From Archilochus colubris (taxonomy: Eukaryota > Chordata > Aves > Apodiformes > Trochilidae): a stretch of DNA of 64,000 nt. Under the pieces are notes generated by a model. That model was not told where the DNA came from. It did no database searches and was given only the letters and a program-made list of their open reading frames with translations. The DNA is taken from NCBI GenBank assembly GCA_023079485.1, contig CM041090.1, forward strand, positions 6,136,519-6,200,518, written 5' to 3'. Every line of letters begins with the position of its first letter. Position 1 is the first letter of the stretch. The translations under genes and the position numbers were made by a program. This document shows, one piece after another, positions 1 to 12,749 of the stretch.

Positions 1-2387
1 TTGGTGCAGATGTTTCATGTCAACTTCAAGGTCCAAACCCTTTCCCATACTTGCTATAAGACTTTGAATGCCTCTGCCCCCAAATGGCAATTTTCTATCT
101 TGAATTTTATTACTATGTGAGGTAAACTATTGAGCTTCCCTCTTCACAGGTTTTAAGCTCTCAAGGCCACTTTTCTTCTCTCCCTACATTCTAGCTCTGG
201 AAAATACTATTTAAACATGGGAAATAATTGTTATTAAGTGTAATTTCTTAAAAATATTATTACTAACAGGTCACCCAGAGAGGTTGCAGATGTTTGTCCT
301 GGGCAAGTTGCTCTGGTTGACCCTGCTTTCAGCAGAAAGAACAATGTTTGCAATAAACCCACTGCAACCTTTGCTTAAAATGCTTTTTTAATTCTTATTT
401 TTTAACTCTAAGGACTGATTAAACTTCAGCATATCTACTTTAAACAGTAATTGAACAGTCCTATGTTGAATACCCCATTAATCCATAGCACAGCCATCAT
501 TCTTATTTTGTCTGGCTAATTAACTGCTCTGTTTTATTATTGGGCTCTCTACATTAATTGCATTTGCAGATTGGAATTGTTTTCTTATGTCAAAGTAAAA
601 TTATAAAAGTAGCACTCACAAATAGTTTGTTTAAAGTTCTTTTTCTTAAAGTAAACAATGCAAGTACATTTAGCTGATAACAAGAGATGGAATTAATTTT
701 TCCAGCTCTAGCTCTCCCCTGATTTTCTTCTACCTCTTCCTTCCAGACTAGTGCCAGTATGCAGAAATACTTTTTGTAGTGAGTTGTAGTTATAATATTT
801 TCTTTAGTAGAAAAAGAAGAAATCTAATACAAAATGAATGACCAGTTGTTATTAAATTCTTGAGTTGTAGACATTTCCTTTTGATCCAGCACATTTAAAT
901 GGTTCCTTCCTGAAGGCTGAGTGGAGCTGGCAGAAATGCAGAACTGAACGCTGCACACCTCAGTTAATCAGAGGGATTTAAATACCTCAAAGGCAAGTTG
1001 GAATGAAAAGAGGCTATTTCCAAAAGCTGACAAACAGGAAAATCAATATGACAGGCTCGGGGTTTGCATCTAGTAAAATCCCCAGGTTTGTGTTGTGTTG
1101 CAGTATCTGCAGCAATCAATCCACTTATCTGACTGAGCAGATTATGAGCTTGTTGCTTTCTGTTGTTTACTCCTGACAGAAGCACATGGCTGGGCTCAGC
1201 ATCTTCACAGCACCAGATAAATCTCTGCTGATGGCTGTATCTATAGGAAAGATTTCTATTTAGAAAACAGCTGTATCAAAGAGGTACACAAATTATTAAG
1301 TCACACGCTAACTCTGATGGCTGGTGGAATAAATAACCCTTTGCAAAGGGTAAAAGGGTAAATCCACCCATCATCCATCATCTTCAGTGTGTCTTTTTTT
1401 CTGCACATGCACTTAGCCAGGAGAAAGGAAGAAGCAACTGCTATTGATCCCTCAAGCTATCTAAGGACAGGAGTCTACAATTCATGCCTTGAAATACTTG
1501 TTGTGATGGAAAAAACATCTTAATATTGTCAGCAAAAGGACAACATCTGGATTAACTAATACAATGGCGTTGTTTCCTAGGTAATAATGATGGATCCCAT
1601 CAAATAAGATGAAAAATGGAACTTAGTAAGCCCTTTAAAATGATTTTTTTAAATAACATATTATTTTTCCTGTGCTTTGTGAAATACTTTGGTTTTGAAA
1701 AGTGCTACATGCAGAGCTTTCCTAATACATGATAAACCCCTTGAGTCTGCATGTTGTAATCCTATTGGAGTCTTGCATGCATTTAAACTGGTTTTCATTA
1801 TTACAGATAGTATAGGAAGCTGCTTTCATCCATCAGTTTGAAGTCTGTGTCTCATCTTGGCTCACACTTTCCTTTCCTGGTATCACTGGAAAACTGAAGA
1901 CAATCTTCCCAAATGGCTGATGGAATGCTGATGCCAAAAACTTCCCTCATTCTGCTTTCACCTGCTCTGTGCATTTCCCACAGGAGCAGGTACTCCAAGA
2001 GAACGGGTAATTTTATGTACAATGTAGTTGTTTACAGACTGCATAACTTCTACAGCAAAAAGCTTCCTACCCCCTACTTCCTATCCCCTGTTAATTGTTT
2101 AGGATATGAAAAAAATTAGGATTAAAAAAAAAAAAAAGTTTTCATTACTCTTAATTAGTCTGTGCTGTTTGTGTGAATGAATAGGTTGAACAAATATTCT
2201 TATAGTTATTTAATAACTTAACTGGGATTGCATAAACTGGTCATGAATTCCAGGAGCTAGCTTATACCTATGACTCAGAAGAAGTCTTGCATTTCTTCCC
2301 TTCAGTAACTCTGCTCTCAAATATAACCAGAATACTTGGGATATGAGATCCTGGTCTCCAAAGTGACCAGACATGGATTTGACAGCT
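1..2387. other. Unique AT-rich non-coding DNA
   Basis: No exon, RNA gene or recognisable repeat is visible. The six-frame open stretches are short and lack codon structure. Around 510-580 the sequence is rich in TAAT/ATTA and ATTTGCA words, as in many vertebrate conserved non-coding elements, but conservation cannot be judged from one sequence. A 14-base A run lies at 2124-2137 if the block is followed to its end. Confidence 0.6.
1336..1351. repeat. 16-bp perfect palindrome
   Basis: ACCCTTTGCAAAGGGT reads the same on both strands, with no spacer. It contains TTTGCAAA. Such a site could bind a dimeric factor, but a chance palindrome of this length somewhere in 64 kb is not surprising. Confidence 0.5.
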
Positions 2388-2475
2388 GGGAGGTGTCCCT
2401 GTCCATTCAGGGGATTGGATCTCGATGATCTTTAAAACCCCATCCGACTCTCACCATTCCATGATTCTATGATAT
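2388..2475 (+). mobile_element. CR1 LINE 3' end, old fragment
   Basis: Reads GGAGGTGTCCCTGTCCATTC, then a GATGATCTTTAAA block, a degraded CCCATCC..ACC segment and the tail CCATGATTCTATGAT. This is the CR1 3' UTR in sense orientation. Only the last 90 or so bases remain, and the GGTCCCTTCCAACC core is mutated, so the copy is old. Confidence 0.8.
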
Positions 2476-5400
2476 TGGATTCAGTCCAACTTGTAATTTA
2501 AACCATTGCTTGACTTTAAAACCATGAGCAGTCTTTTTGCACACCTGCTGGAAATCATTGCCAGGCTGGGAACAGAAGAGTAGAATGAAAATTGATTTAG
2601 ATCCCATTGCTGATAAACTCAAGGAATAAACACTGACTTCACTTATGTTTTCCTTAAAATCCTTAAAAATAATACATTTGACTCACAAACCTTGAAAAAA
2701 TTTTCTTCTGTCTCTATATTTTTGTTCTTTTTGAAATGTAGCTAATGACAGGGTCTTAGGCCCACACAGGATAATAAAAGGTAAAGGAAATTAGCAGGAT
2801 TCATCTAGTTCAAAATATACAATTTATTCTGGTACTGGGTAAAAGTGGACTGAGTTTTATCTTAAATACTTACCAAATCCTGGAAGAAAAGGGTTGAGTT
2901 TTGTATTTATGGAGAGGAAGAATTAGTCAGGTTATATATGATGCCATAACTCAGATTTCCTCCAAATTAATTCATGGTTGGAAGACCCACAATAATCTGA
3001 AATTACTTCTGATAATACAAGCCCCAAAAGTAAACCTCTTCATCAAGTACTTGTTTGTATTTTGCATCAGTAATTTTCTCTGCACACTTATATAGAATGT
3101 AATTACCCTCTGGGGGTAAATAATAGTTTATTTTCAACATATTTTCACTTGTGGCTTGAAATCAGATTGATGTCTTCTTAAATGTATTGCTTATTTGCAA
3201 TTGTTTGATGTTTAAATTACAGTAATAATTATTCTGTTGTTCAGTAAGCAGCAAATTATTGTGCTGGTTTGGGATGTTAAATATGTAGAGCTTGCTTCTT
3301 TCTGACATCATGGAGGGATGATCTTCTCCTACCTTATAAGTCTCTGACTTCAGCTTCTACTCTGAATACTTAGGATGAACTGAAAATTTCTTAGTGCAAA
3401 TATTTACAATCTGCCTGTTGTTTTTGAGAAAAGTTTCTCCTGGTAAATCTATTTGCTAGACTGAGAGAAAAACAGAAATGAGTCTAGAGGTAAAAAATAA
3501 AATTTAAAATAAAAATTAAAATTTTGAGGTCAACAGTGTTAATTCATAAGGCATTAACAGTCACCTAGCATTAGTAATGGTATCGTGCTGTATTACCTAC
3601 CAGGTGAATACAGGTGTGTAATTTTTAATCCTGAAACACCTTTGTCTGTACGAAAGGACCAATAAATCTACACAATTTTTCTCACTGCACTAAAAAATGT
3701 TCATGGTTTCCTGTAGAGTGGATAAAACTATATTGAAGACCAAGCCTTAAGCCCTCCCTTGTGCTTAGATGATGGGGCCCTAGTCTGTTTTATGAAGAAG
3801 AAATAAGAGTTTTTCTTCCCAAGCCTGCCCTTCTTGAAGCGATGGAGCTGTGTCAGAGCTGGCTTTGCTGAGCTCTTCCATGGATACTCTCCTACCAAAC
3901 AGCAGCCTTGGCTCTGAGAATTCTATATTTTATTCTATTTTATTCTATTTTATTCTGTTCTATGAATGGCCTTTGCCCTGCCTGCTTTTCCTAAGAGCAA
4001 GGGCTCTGAGGATGTAGGCACTTAGTGCTTCAGGTAACAACTACTGAAGCAACGTGATGAAAAGTCTTCATTTCATTCAGGCTGAATCAAGCAAATGGAA
4101 AGGATATTAAAAACCACTGAGAAGGCCTTGAACCACTGTTCAGCTTGGACCTTTGGTTGGAAGGACAATATTTTACGTAAATAATAGGATCAAGTGCATG
4201 GCCTGCTTTTGGAGAGCCTATTATTGAGTTTATGAGAGAAAGAAATAAAGCAGCTGACCACTCTAAATTCCGGAATTGGAAGGAAAAGTAGGAATATTTA
4301 AGATGTCTTTTGGGTCAGTTCACACTTTCCAACGTGTGAATTATATCTTATGGTACTGTAATTTTGTTTTGTACTTCTTCCCAAGAGAGTGTACAAAGAT
4401 CTTTCTTCATATAGACCATGTTTACAGAAATAAAATAATTTATTTAAGGACTTTGGGGAAAATAGGTTTAGATGTATGGTGTCCCAAATGGATTTTCCAG
4501 GACTGAAAGTAAATTTTCTTTGGTTGGTTGGTTGTTTTTTATTTTGTTTTTTAGGGCTGTATGTCTTTGGTTGTTATCCCTCAGCTCGTAATTACTGCGA
4601 GACGTGTGGCTGTGTCAGTTACTGAAATGAAGAATCAGGGCCATAGTTTTCTCACAGAGATAAAAATAATTAGAAAGGTGTAGCAAGTGGCATTTATGTT
4701 TCAGCAGACAGCACCAGTCACTCCAGCTCTCAGTGAAACCACAGCCTTTGAAGCAGAGTGTGCCATCTTTAACATCAAGTATAAATCTGAACCTCAGTGC
4801 TGTACATTTCCATTTGCTCTGCAGCTCCTGTAGACTGATATTTTCTTCACCTTCTGTTCAGAAAAATTCTACTGTGAACAGTGTCATTATTCTTGTGCCT
4901 CTGTGCTTTACAAAATGGTTTGTCTGAGGTAGCATATTTCTCTCCATCCTTGAATTAGGACTACAGAAGATCATTGGTATTTGTCAAAGAAACACTGCAT
5001 TGTGTCTGGTTGAAATTCTCCATATTCTGGCTCATATTCCAGTTCTCACAGTGCTGTGCTTTGTGTTGGTAGCTCAAAAGGTGCTGCTACCACAGCAGTG
5101 ATGTGGCTGCTCCTGAGCAGTGCTCTCCCAGCATCCTGACTGCCTGGTCAGCATTCCCTGGGCACCAGTGGACGTGGCCAAGGTCTTAGGAGGGGATACA
5201 GAATGAGAAACTCTGTGTGTTCATTGTTTCTGCACGTGGCCTTTGCTTTGGCCTTGTTAAAGTGTCTTTCTCTTGCTGGTGTCAGTACTTACAGTGAGGA
5301 AAAGCAGGATGGTTATGGAAGGGCCACACATTGCTGGGAGGCCTTGAGCTGGATCCAGTGTGGCTGAATGCTGTCAGGTCAGTGGTTGGAATGGGTTGTC

Positions 5401-8400
5401 CATCTTTCCCTCTGATTTCTGAGCTGAATATTTGGGATAGTTTTATTTCTAGGCTATTACTGTGCAAGCAGAATGAACTGACAGTGAAAGAAATCAGCAC
5501 ATAAGTAATAGGCACTGAAAACTCTCATGTAAAATCTTGGATGCTCCTCTCTATGTTGCCACTTCTCAAAGGTTCTCAAAAGTGGGGCAACAACTTTTGC
5601 AAAAAAATCAGTCAGTTCTGTGGATCTAGTACTGCAGGTAGAATAAGATAACATGCTGGGATATCTTAGGCACTATTGTAAGCAGAAATGAGATTCATCT
5701 GCAGAGTGTCAGAAACAATCCATGCTGATGGACACAGAGCATACAGCTCTTACTCTCAAGATAGAAGCAAGTGTATTTATTTCTGTGGTTTGGTCTGTTC
5801 ACGTCATTCTCCTTCAGCCTTGTTCCATCCTCTTTTCTGGGTAGTTGCTGGTGCTTTTAGTGTCTTTTCAGTCTTGTTTTGCTGATTAGGATAGAATAAA
5901 GTTAAGGAAAAGACTAGTGATAGGTGAAGAATTTAAAAATGGACTGAATTAATAAGTTACTTACTGAAATATCTTAGCATTAAACAGTTTGTTTTCAGAA
6001 TATCAACAAATTAATCTCTGAGGTCTCATCAGCTTCATCCCACCAGGACATGTCTTTAAACCAAGCTGCTAGTTGCAGATAGTACACAAGAGTGTGATGG
6101 ATGTAACTTGGAAGTGTTCTTCTTCCAAAAGTCCCTGCCATGTATCACTTATTAGTGTAGACTCTCTACACACACATATTTGATTTTTTTTTTTAATATC
6201 TAATCCTCTAACAATTTTGGATTATGAGTTCTGAACTAAAAAAGAACCTCTACAAGTCCTCATCTAATGACCATGACATTTATTTTTATACCTTCGATAT
6301 GCACTTAATCAAGATCCGTGATCAGTCCCTGATAAAAACTTTTCATCTCAGGATATTAAGATTGCATATTCATTATTATCTGCCTTCCTAAGGAGAAAAA
6401 ATCCCTGACTTTTCTGTTGCCAAAGAAGGTCACAGTACACACGTTGAGTTTCTTATATGATCTTCATTATTGTAGTATCTTAGCATTCCCAAAACAGATG
6501 GGGAGATGAAGTACTGTGAAATTAAATTCAAAATTACACAGGAAGTCTACAGCAGACTAAGAAAATTACTTGAGTCTCCTCGTTTGTTTAAAATAAAATA
6601 ATCCATTCGTTGCAAGAAAGTTGCACTATACAGAGTAAGGAGCTTCTGTGTGACCTTTTCAGAAACTGCAACAAGCTTTTGATAGGTGGAAAAATGAAGT
6701 GTGGTCTCATATAGTTCTAAGGGCTCATACTCAAGGATTTGGACATTGTAGTTGTCTTGAAGATAACTCAAGCTACTCTCCAAATTCTTTTAGTAAGTAC
6801 TCTTTTAACTAAGAAAAACTTTTTTAGCTCTTTATTTACAAAATTTATTTATTGTCTTTTAACATTAGTTCCCTTACACATGCTAAGTATTTAAATCCAG
6901 GCTGTATCTGGGGTTTTTTTGCTATTATTGGAAGGCTCTTCAGTTTTTCAGCATTGCTATATCTTTCTCCTTAGAGTCAGGGCCAATGCAGATTTGGAAA
7001 TGCCACAACAGATAGCAAAGTACAGTTTTACTAACAGCTGTGTATCCTCATTCTCCTCTCCACGTCTTTAATTTTAAGTCATACTGTTTGCTAAACTGTG
7101 GATATGATATTTTTAAGGAGCCTTTTACCTTCAGAGGCTCCCACAAAGCATTGCTCACATACTTGCTGGAGATCTCCTGGAGGTGAAAGGAGGATCCCTC
7201 TGGATTATGGAGAAATATGGAAGCTTATCCTAACAAATTGATTTTATGGATCAAATCAAGTAGAAGACAGTAGTTATACTCAGCAGCCAAAATGCAACTA
7301 GGGCAAATACTTTTTAATTTAAGGTACCAAAGCTGTGATCAGTCTAAAACATTGCTCCCTTGGGCTGCAAGGGATTGTAGCTGGATGTCATTTGCTTAGC
7401 AGTTACATGAACTATTTCTGTGTTGGAATACTACATCTGGTTCTTAGCACTGAACAGTATTTCACAGGTGAGGAAATAGTAAGGAAATAGTGAAGAAGCT
7501 ACAGAAAACGTAGTTACTTTCCTCAGACTGCAATGTCCTGCAGCCCCTGATCACAGCTGTGTTTCCTCCAAGGCGCACGATCTTGGTTAGTGATGGATAA
7601 ATGGGAGATGAAAGAGTTGTGTAAGTCAGAGCTCAGACATGAATTTAGGCTGTTTCTTGGATAAAAAGACTCCAGCCTGGCTAGTGTGTTGCTGACACTG
7701 CATTCAAAAATACTGTGTGTTTTCTGTGGAGTTTCTGTCCCAGCAGAGCTAAGCCTCCCCTGCCAGTCTGTACGTGCGGAGCCTGAGGTTGTGGCGGTGA
7801 CACCAGAATGCAGGAAAGCCACAGTACTGCTCTGACAAAAGGACTCCTACCCCCAGTTCTCATGTTAAATCCAACATTGCAGTGTATTTTTTACAAAGCA
7901 TGGAGACCTGTGTGTGTTTGTGGGCTTCAGAACTTGGAATGGTGTTTATAGAATCTCCAGCTTATGTTCTCCAGAAATAATTGAAGAAAATGTTTGGGCT
8001 TTTTTGGCCTCCATACACCTGTTTCCTTCCAGCAGCACAGGCCTCTGTGTCCTATTCATATTTACATTACATAGCACATTTGAAAATGTTGGGACTCAGG
8101 TGGATTATCCTTCTGGGAGCCACATACATCTCTTCCACCTCAGCTCTTCCTGTATGCCAAATTCTTAAATGATCTTCAGGTTGCTTCAGCATGTTTGTAG
8201 CTTGAGTCCTTAAAAAATGTGACTCAGGCAAGTAAGAAGAAACTGATTCCAGCTGTCTTCAGCAGGTCTGTGTGGTTTTCTGTAATCCAGTTGCTCAACA
8301 GCAGTCTGGAACCTATCCATTCTTTTGCACTGCCATTTAAAAGTGACACTGTTGTCTGTTGTTCACCAAGAAATAACAATGTCTCTCATGCTGCTTCTTG

Positions 8401-8700
8401 TCTAGGTCAATTATTTTTAGTATAATTAAAATACTGTGGACATATTTTTAAGAGCATTAGATATTTTTGTGATTATAGCAATGTTAATTTAATATTCACA
8501 TTAACATATGGCAACTGGATCTCAAGCTTTTGCTTGACTCCCACAGAAAAGAAGAAATTGTGCTTCCTTTGCCTAGAATCTTACTCACTTTGCCCTAAAA
8601 CCAATAAGGTAAATTTACATCAAGTCCATGGAGCAAGGCTACATATTACTTTGTTAGTTGAATAGACTTTTTATTTTTATTTTTTTATTTTTTTTAATTC
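2476..8700. other. Unique AT-rich non-coding DNA
   Basis: No gene is recognised. The only repeats seen are short: an ATTCT-type microsatellite near 3.92 kb, GGTT/T-rich sequence near 4.52-4.55 kb, and a T/A-rich run (8671-8699) next to the CR1 element that follows. A 78-codon minus-strand open stretch at 6547-6783 matches no family I know and is probably chance. Confidence 0.6.
3921..3960. repeat. TTCTATTTTA-type microsatellite
   Basis: About four imperfect units of the 10-base pattern TATTCTATTT occur back to back, with a TTCTG variant at the right end. Confidence 0.8.
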
Positions 8701-9335
8701 ATAGAATCGTAGAATCATAGAATAGGCTGGGTTGGAAGGGACCTCAGAGATCATCGAGTCCAACCCTTGATCAACTACCGCCACAGTCACTAGACTATGG
8801 CACTGAGTGCCATATCGAGTCGCTTTTTAAATGTCTCCAGGGACGAAGAGTACACCACCTCCCCAGGCAGCCCGTTCCAATGTCTGATCACCCTTTCCGT
8901 GAAAAAATTCTTTCTAATATCCAATCTGAACTTCCCCCGGCACAACTTGAGACCGTGCCCTCTTGTCTTACTGAGAGTTGCCTGGGAAAAGAGCCCAACC
9001 CCCCCTGGCTCCATCCTCCTTTCAGGTAGTTGTAGAGAGCAATGAGGTCTCCCCTGAGCCTCCTCTTCTCCAGGCTGAACACCCCCAGCTCCCTCAGCCT
9101 CTCCTCATAGGGTCTGTGCTCGAGTCCCTTCACCAGCCTGGTTGCCCTCCTTTGGACCTGTTCGAGGACCTCAATATCCTTCTTGAACTGAGGGGCCCAG
9201 AACTGAACACAGGACTCAAGGTGTGGCCTTACCAGGGCTGAGTATAGGGGCAGAATCACCTCCTTGGACCTGCTGGTGACGCTGTTTCTGATCCAGGCCA
9301 GGATGCCATTGGCCTTCTTGGCCACCTGGGCACAC
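8701..9335 (-). mobile_element. CR1 LINE, 5'-truncated
   Basis: The left edge is the reverse-complemented CR1 tail (ATAGAATCGTAGAATCATAGAA, then GGTTGGAAGGGACCTC). The right edge is inside the reverse-transcriptase ORF, at the codons for AKKANGI. Minus-strand translation from about 9325 gives the CR1 ORF2 C-terminal domain, including the [23 protein letters not shown] and [16 protein letters not shown] blocks. The reading frame shifts near 9000, at a run of seven C (G on the sense strand), and continues in another frame as [30 protein letters not shown], with a stop near 8790. It closely resembles the copies at 26.1 and 52.5 kb, so all three probably belong to one fairly young subfamily. Subfamily naming needs a repeat library. 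Confidence 0.95.
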
Positions 9336-10749
9336 TTATTATGGCATCACTGTGCAGCACTACAAGTGGTATACTAGGAAATGGCCAATGTTAATGTTAC
9401 ATTTCCTGTGTAGTAGCCATAAACTGACTGTGAATGTTCTCTAAAATATGGAACTGAATAAAGATTAGCCAAGATTATTTTCTTCTATTTAGAATATCAT
9501 CATAGCTACTTCATAATTTTTCAGAAAATAATAGTTTAAAAGACAATGACACTCACTAAATAGTTTTTTGCTGTGCTATACATCAAGGAAACCCACTATA
9601 AATAATTTAGGAATACGACTGCAGCTCAACTAAAAGGGACATAAAGGTGTCCACATGCCATCTTTGTCTTCAGAAAAGAAATATTACTAATTCCTGGCAT
9701 GTTTTTGTCTAAACTGGTATTCAGAACCCATCCAGGATGTCTTGGCTGACAGGTAGGTCATATGAAACACCACAGAGCCTGATGCTGACAGCCTTTCTGC
9801 AATGTCTGAGCCTTTTTCCAGTTGTAGATTTTTCACTCATTCCTATCTTTTAATAACTTATTCAGCTGATAAAAGTTTGATCTGCTGATAGCCTTCAAGC
9901 AGATTTCATCACTATCTGTTCACAGGGTTTGCATTGTATTTATTTGGTTCTAAGCATAAATATTAGGCGTATTATATGCCTAGAGACATGATTTTAAACC
10001 TGGTGTCTGAGGGGTGGGAGGAATACAAAATCCAGTGTGGTTTTCTTCATTTGAAAAAATGTCTGAGTCTGGAATGAAATGTATTGAAAGAGTATTGGTT
10101 GTGATAATCACAAACTTGAGATAATTGTGTCAGGTCTCTAGCAATCACTATTAGTGATTAGAAGGGAATTTTACCCAGGGTTGGAGTGGTAAGGACTTTT
10201 TTGGTTGATTGGTTGGTCTTGTGTCTCATTTGATGCATAGAGGAGCCTGGGTCCCTTTCAGGGCTCATGCTGTGAAATGCTTGCAAGCATTGTGTCAACA
10301 GAAGAATGTAAAAGATCTGTCATAATTTACACAATAAAAACTCTGTTAATATTTTTCTGCCTAGGAGTCTTTTCAGGGCTTTTTGAATTAATTAATATCC
10401 TGACAACTCTCTAAGTGCTTCTTGTTTTATTTCATTGGAAAGCTTGTGAATCTCTGCTTGCATTCTGGCTAAAGAAAATGCTGTTTCCAGGACTGCCAGT
10501 TTGGGTAGCACAGAACAGACAAACCACCACTCTTTTCCTTTAGAAGTCAAGCTTGTAAAATATTTTATTTTTATTTCTTTTTGAAACTTGCATTTTCACA
10601 CGCTTACTCTTTGCTCTGTGTGAAATGGAACCTGGTGTCTCTGTGATGCAAATTCCTTCATTTCTCTGGGTCCTGTTTCAGCAGAGATCCAAATGTCAAG
10701 AACTTACATGGAGTTAATATTTAATCTTTATTTTCTTATGCTTTCCTAG

Positions 10750-10806
10750 ATGAACCCCTCATCAAATCCTGACAACGTGTGAAGACTGGAGATTTTGGGA
10801 CAGAAG
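10750..10806 (+). other. Possible 57-nt non-coding exon
   Basis: A pyrimidine-rich tract (about 10720-10747) ends in CCTAG at 10,749. The interval ends GACAGAAG, followed by GTATGG, a fair U1 match. An ATG opens the interval but TGA follows after ten codons, so it would be untranslated leader or spliced non-coding RNA. It lies on the same strand as the proposed first exon at 31-33 kb and could be an alternative upstream leader exon. Splice-like pairs occur by chance in tens of kilobases, so support is weak. Confidence 0.25.
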
Positions 10807-12706
10807 GTATGGTGCTGATCTCATGAAAGTGAAAATGTTTATGACAAGTACAGCATATGATTTATTTAATGTTTCTGTTACTCTGTGATAACCCTCACAT
10901 CATATCTGCTTTTACCATGGTTCTGATGATTATTTTACTGCTGGATGTACAAGCATTATGCACATAGCTCAAAAGTAGAAGAGAAATATCTCAAGATGAA
11001 AAAAAATCTAAGAAATTTTTATGACTTGTTTATAGAAAAAAAATCATCTTAAAACTCTGGAGAACTATTCCTACAATCATTAATATGAAAACATACAGTG
11101 TTAAAAAATAGGATTTATAAATGGACCAAGGCAGAAATTATGGGTACAGGATTTTAAAATATCAGTAATATGTTCCTTTTACTATGTAATGTTTGAAGCA
11201 GAAAACTCCTCTTAGTATTTACATGTGTGTTCATACATGAGATTGCATGAATGAATTACTGCCTGAATCAAGGGCATGGATTTTAATTGCTGAAATTAAC
11301 AATTACAATTGCAGTTCCAAGTCTTCCTTTGAAATTTCTCCTGAGTCCCATTCCTAGCAAGTGTTCAGTTATTGAAATTGAGAGGTAATTTTTATTGATA
11401 TAATAAAGAAAGGCAGTCGTAGCATTTACTGGGTTGTGAGTTTGGTTTTGGTTTATCTGAGGGTTTTTTGGTGTTTTTTGTTTTTTTTTTTTAAATTTTA
11501 CTCTTGGCTAAAATACAACCAAAAGTTTTCACTACTAGAGACCACTCCTCTAGGTATTTATTATATTCTTAATCCCTAACTGCTAAAGCACAGACACATA
11601 TTTTATCCTGATAAATGGCATTTTGAGGTACATTCCTCGTTATGCTGTAGTTTAGGGGAAGTTTAGTAGTAGTTTCTCCAAAAACTTCTTGCATTATGGC
11701 AATTTTCAGATAAAATTTCAAAAGGGTTGATTTGGGGATTGTCTCAACCAGCTGTGAGGTTTTATCTTGAAGATTAAAATACCTGCTCTCCAATGTGTGA
11801 ATCAAAAGAATTGAGTTTCCAGGGGTTAGTTAGCTCTTTGCTAACAGTGTTGCTTTTATTTATTATGCATTTAGGGTTATTTGTGTGCATTTGGAATCTA
11901 GTAAAGTCAGGGCAGGGAATCAGAATATAATTCCTCAAGAAAACTGAGGAGGGATGACTGGTTAAGAGTTTCTGTGGCTCCGTTATTTTTCAGAAATATT
12001 TCATTATTTTTCAGAAAATTTTTCAAGACAGTTTTCAACATCTCCATTACTGAATAAAGCTTTAGGGAACTGAGAGACAACAACCACAACAGATAGAAGA
12101 ATGTTCTTGAGAGACTTGTTTTACTCATGTAAAGACTTTTGGCTTTTCTTTCATATTTTAAAAAAGAAATAAGTAGAGGTTAAGTGGGCTAGTTAGGAAC
12201 TGGGTATCTGAAGGAACATTTCTGGCTGCAGTGATTTGCCTATTCAATCATGCTGTACAAAACACTGAGCATAAGAGCTCAAATAGTATGGAAAATTGCT
12301 AAGGCAAAAAGAAATAACCATGAAAATGAGGTTGATTTTGCACATATTTGTTTGGAGGTTGGTTGTTCACTTTGTTATGCTGCTTCATTGCCCACAATAA
12401 ATCATCATAACGACACAAAAATGAAAACTTGCAAATACCAAAGAAAAAGTATTTGGCTAAAAACCAAATTATCTTGAAAATTAGATGTTGGTGCATAGAA
12501 AGCAGGAATACATAAAAGGAGAAGAATTTTGACTTCTGTAATTGTTACTGTCACCTCTCTTAGTTATGAATAATTTGGTGCTGCTTATCCTTAAATTTGC
12601 TCTTTTCATACAACAATATCCTGGTGGATATTGTGGTGAATGCTGTTGACTGTTCCCTAAAGCAATATAGTCAAGAATAGAATATTTTCCTTCTGTCTTG
12701 CCTCTG

Positions 12707-12749
12707 TTCTCCTGTTAATGCAACCAATTTTCTCCTGTTAATGCAACCA
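12707..12749. repeat. 20-bp tandem duplication, period 23
   Basis: TTCTCCTGTTAATGCAACCA occurs at 12707-12726 and again unchanged at 12730-12749, with three bases between. The identity suggests a recent local duplication. Confidence 0.9.

Noticed and set aside
6547..6783. 78-codon minus-strand frame with balanced composition
   Set aside because: Looks protein-like by composition but matches no family I know and has no acceptor or donor of quality at its ends.
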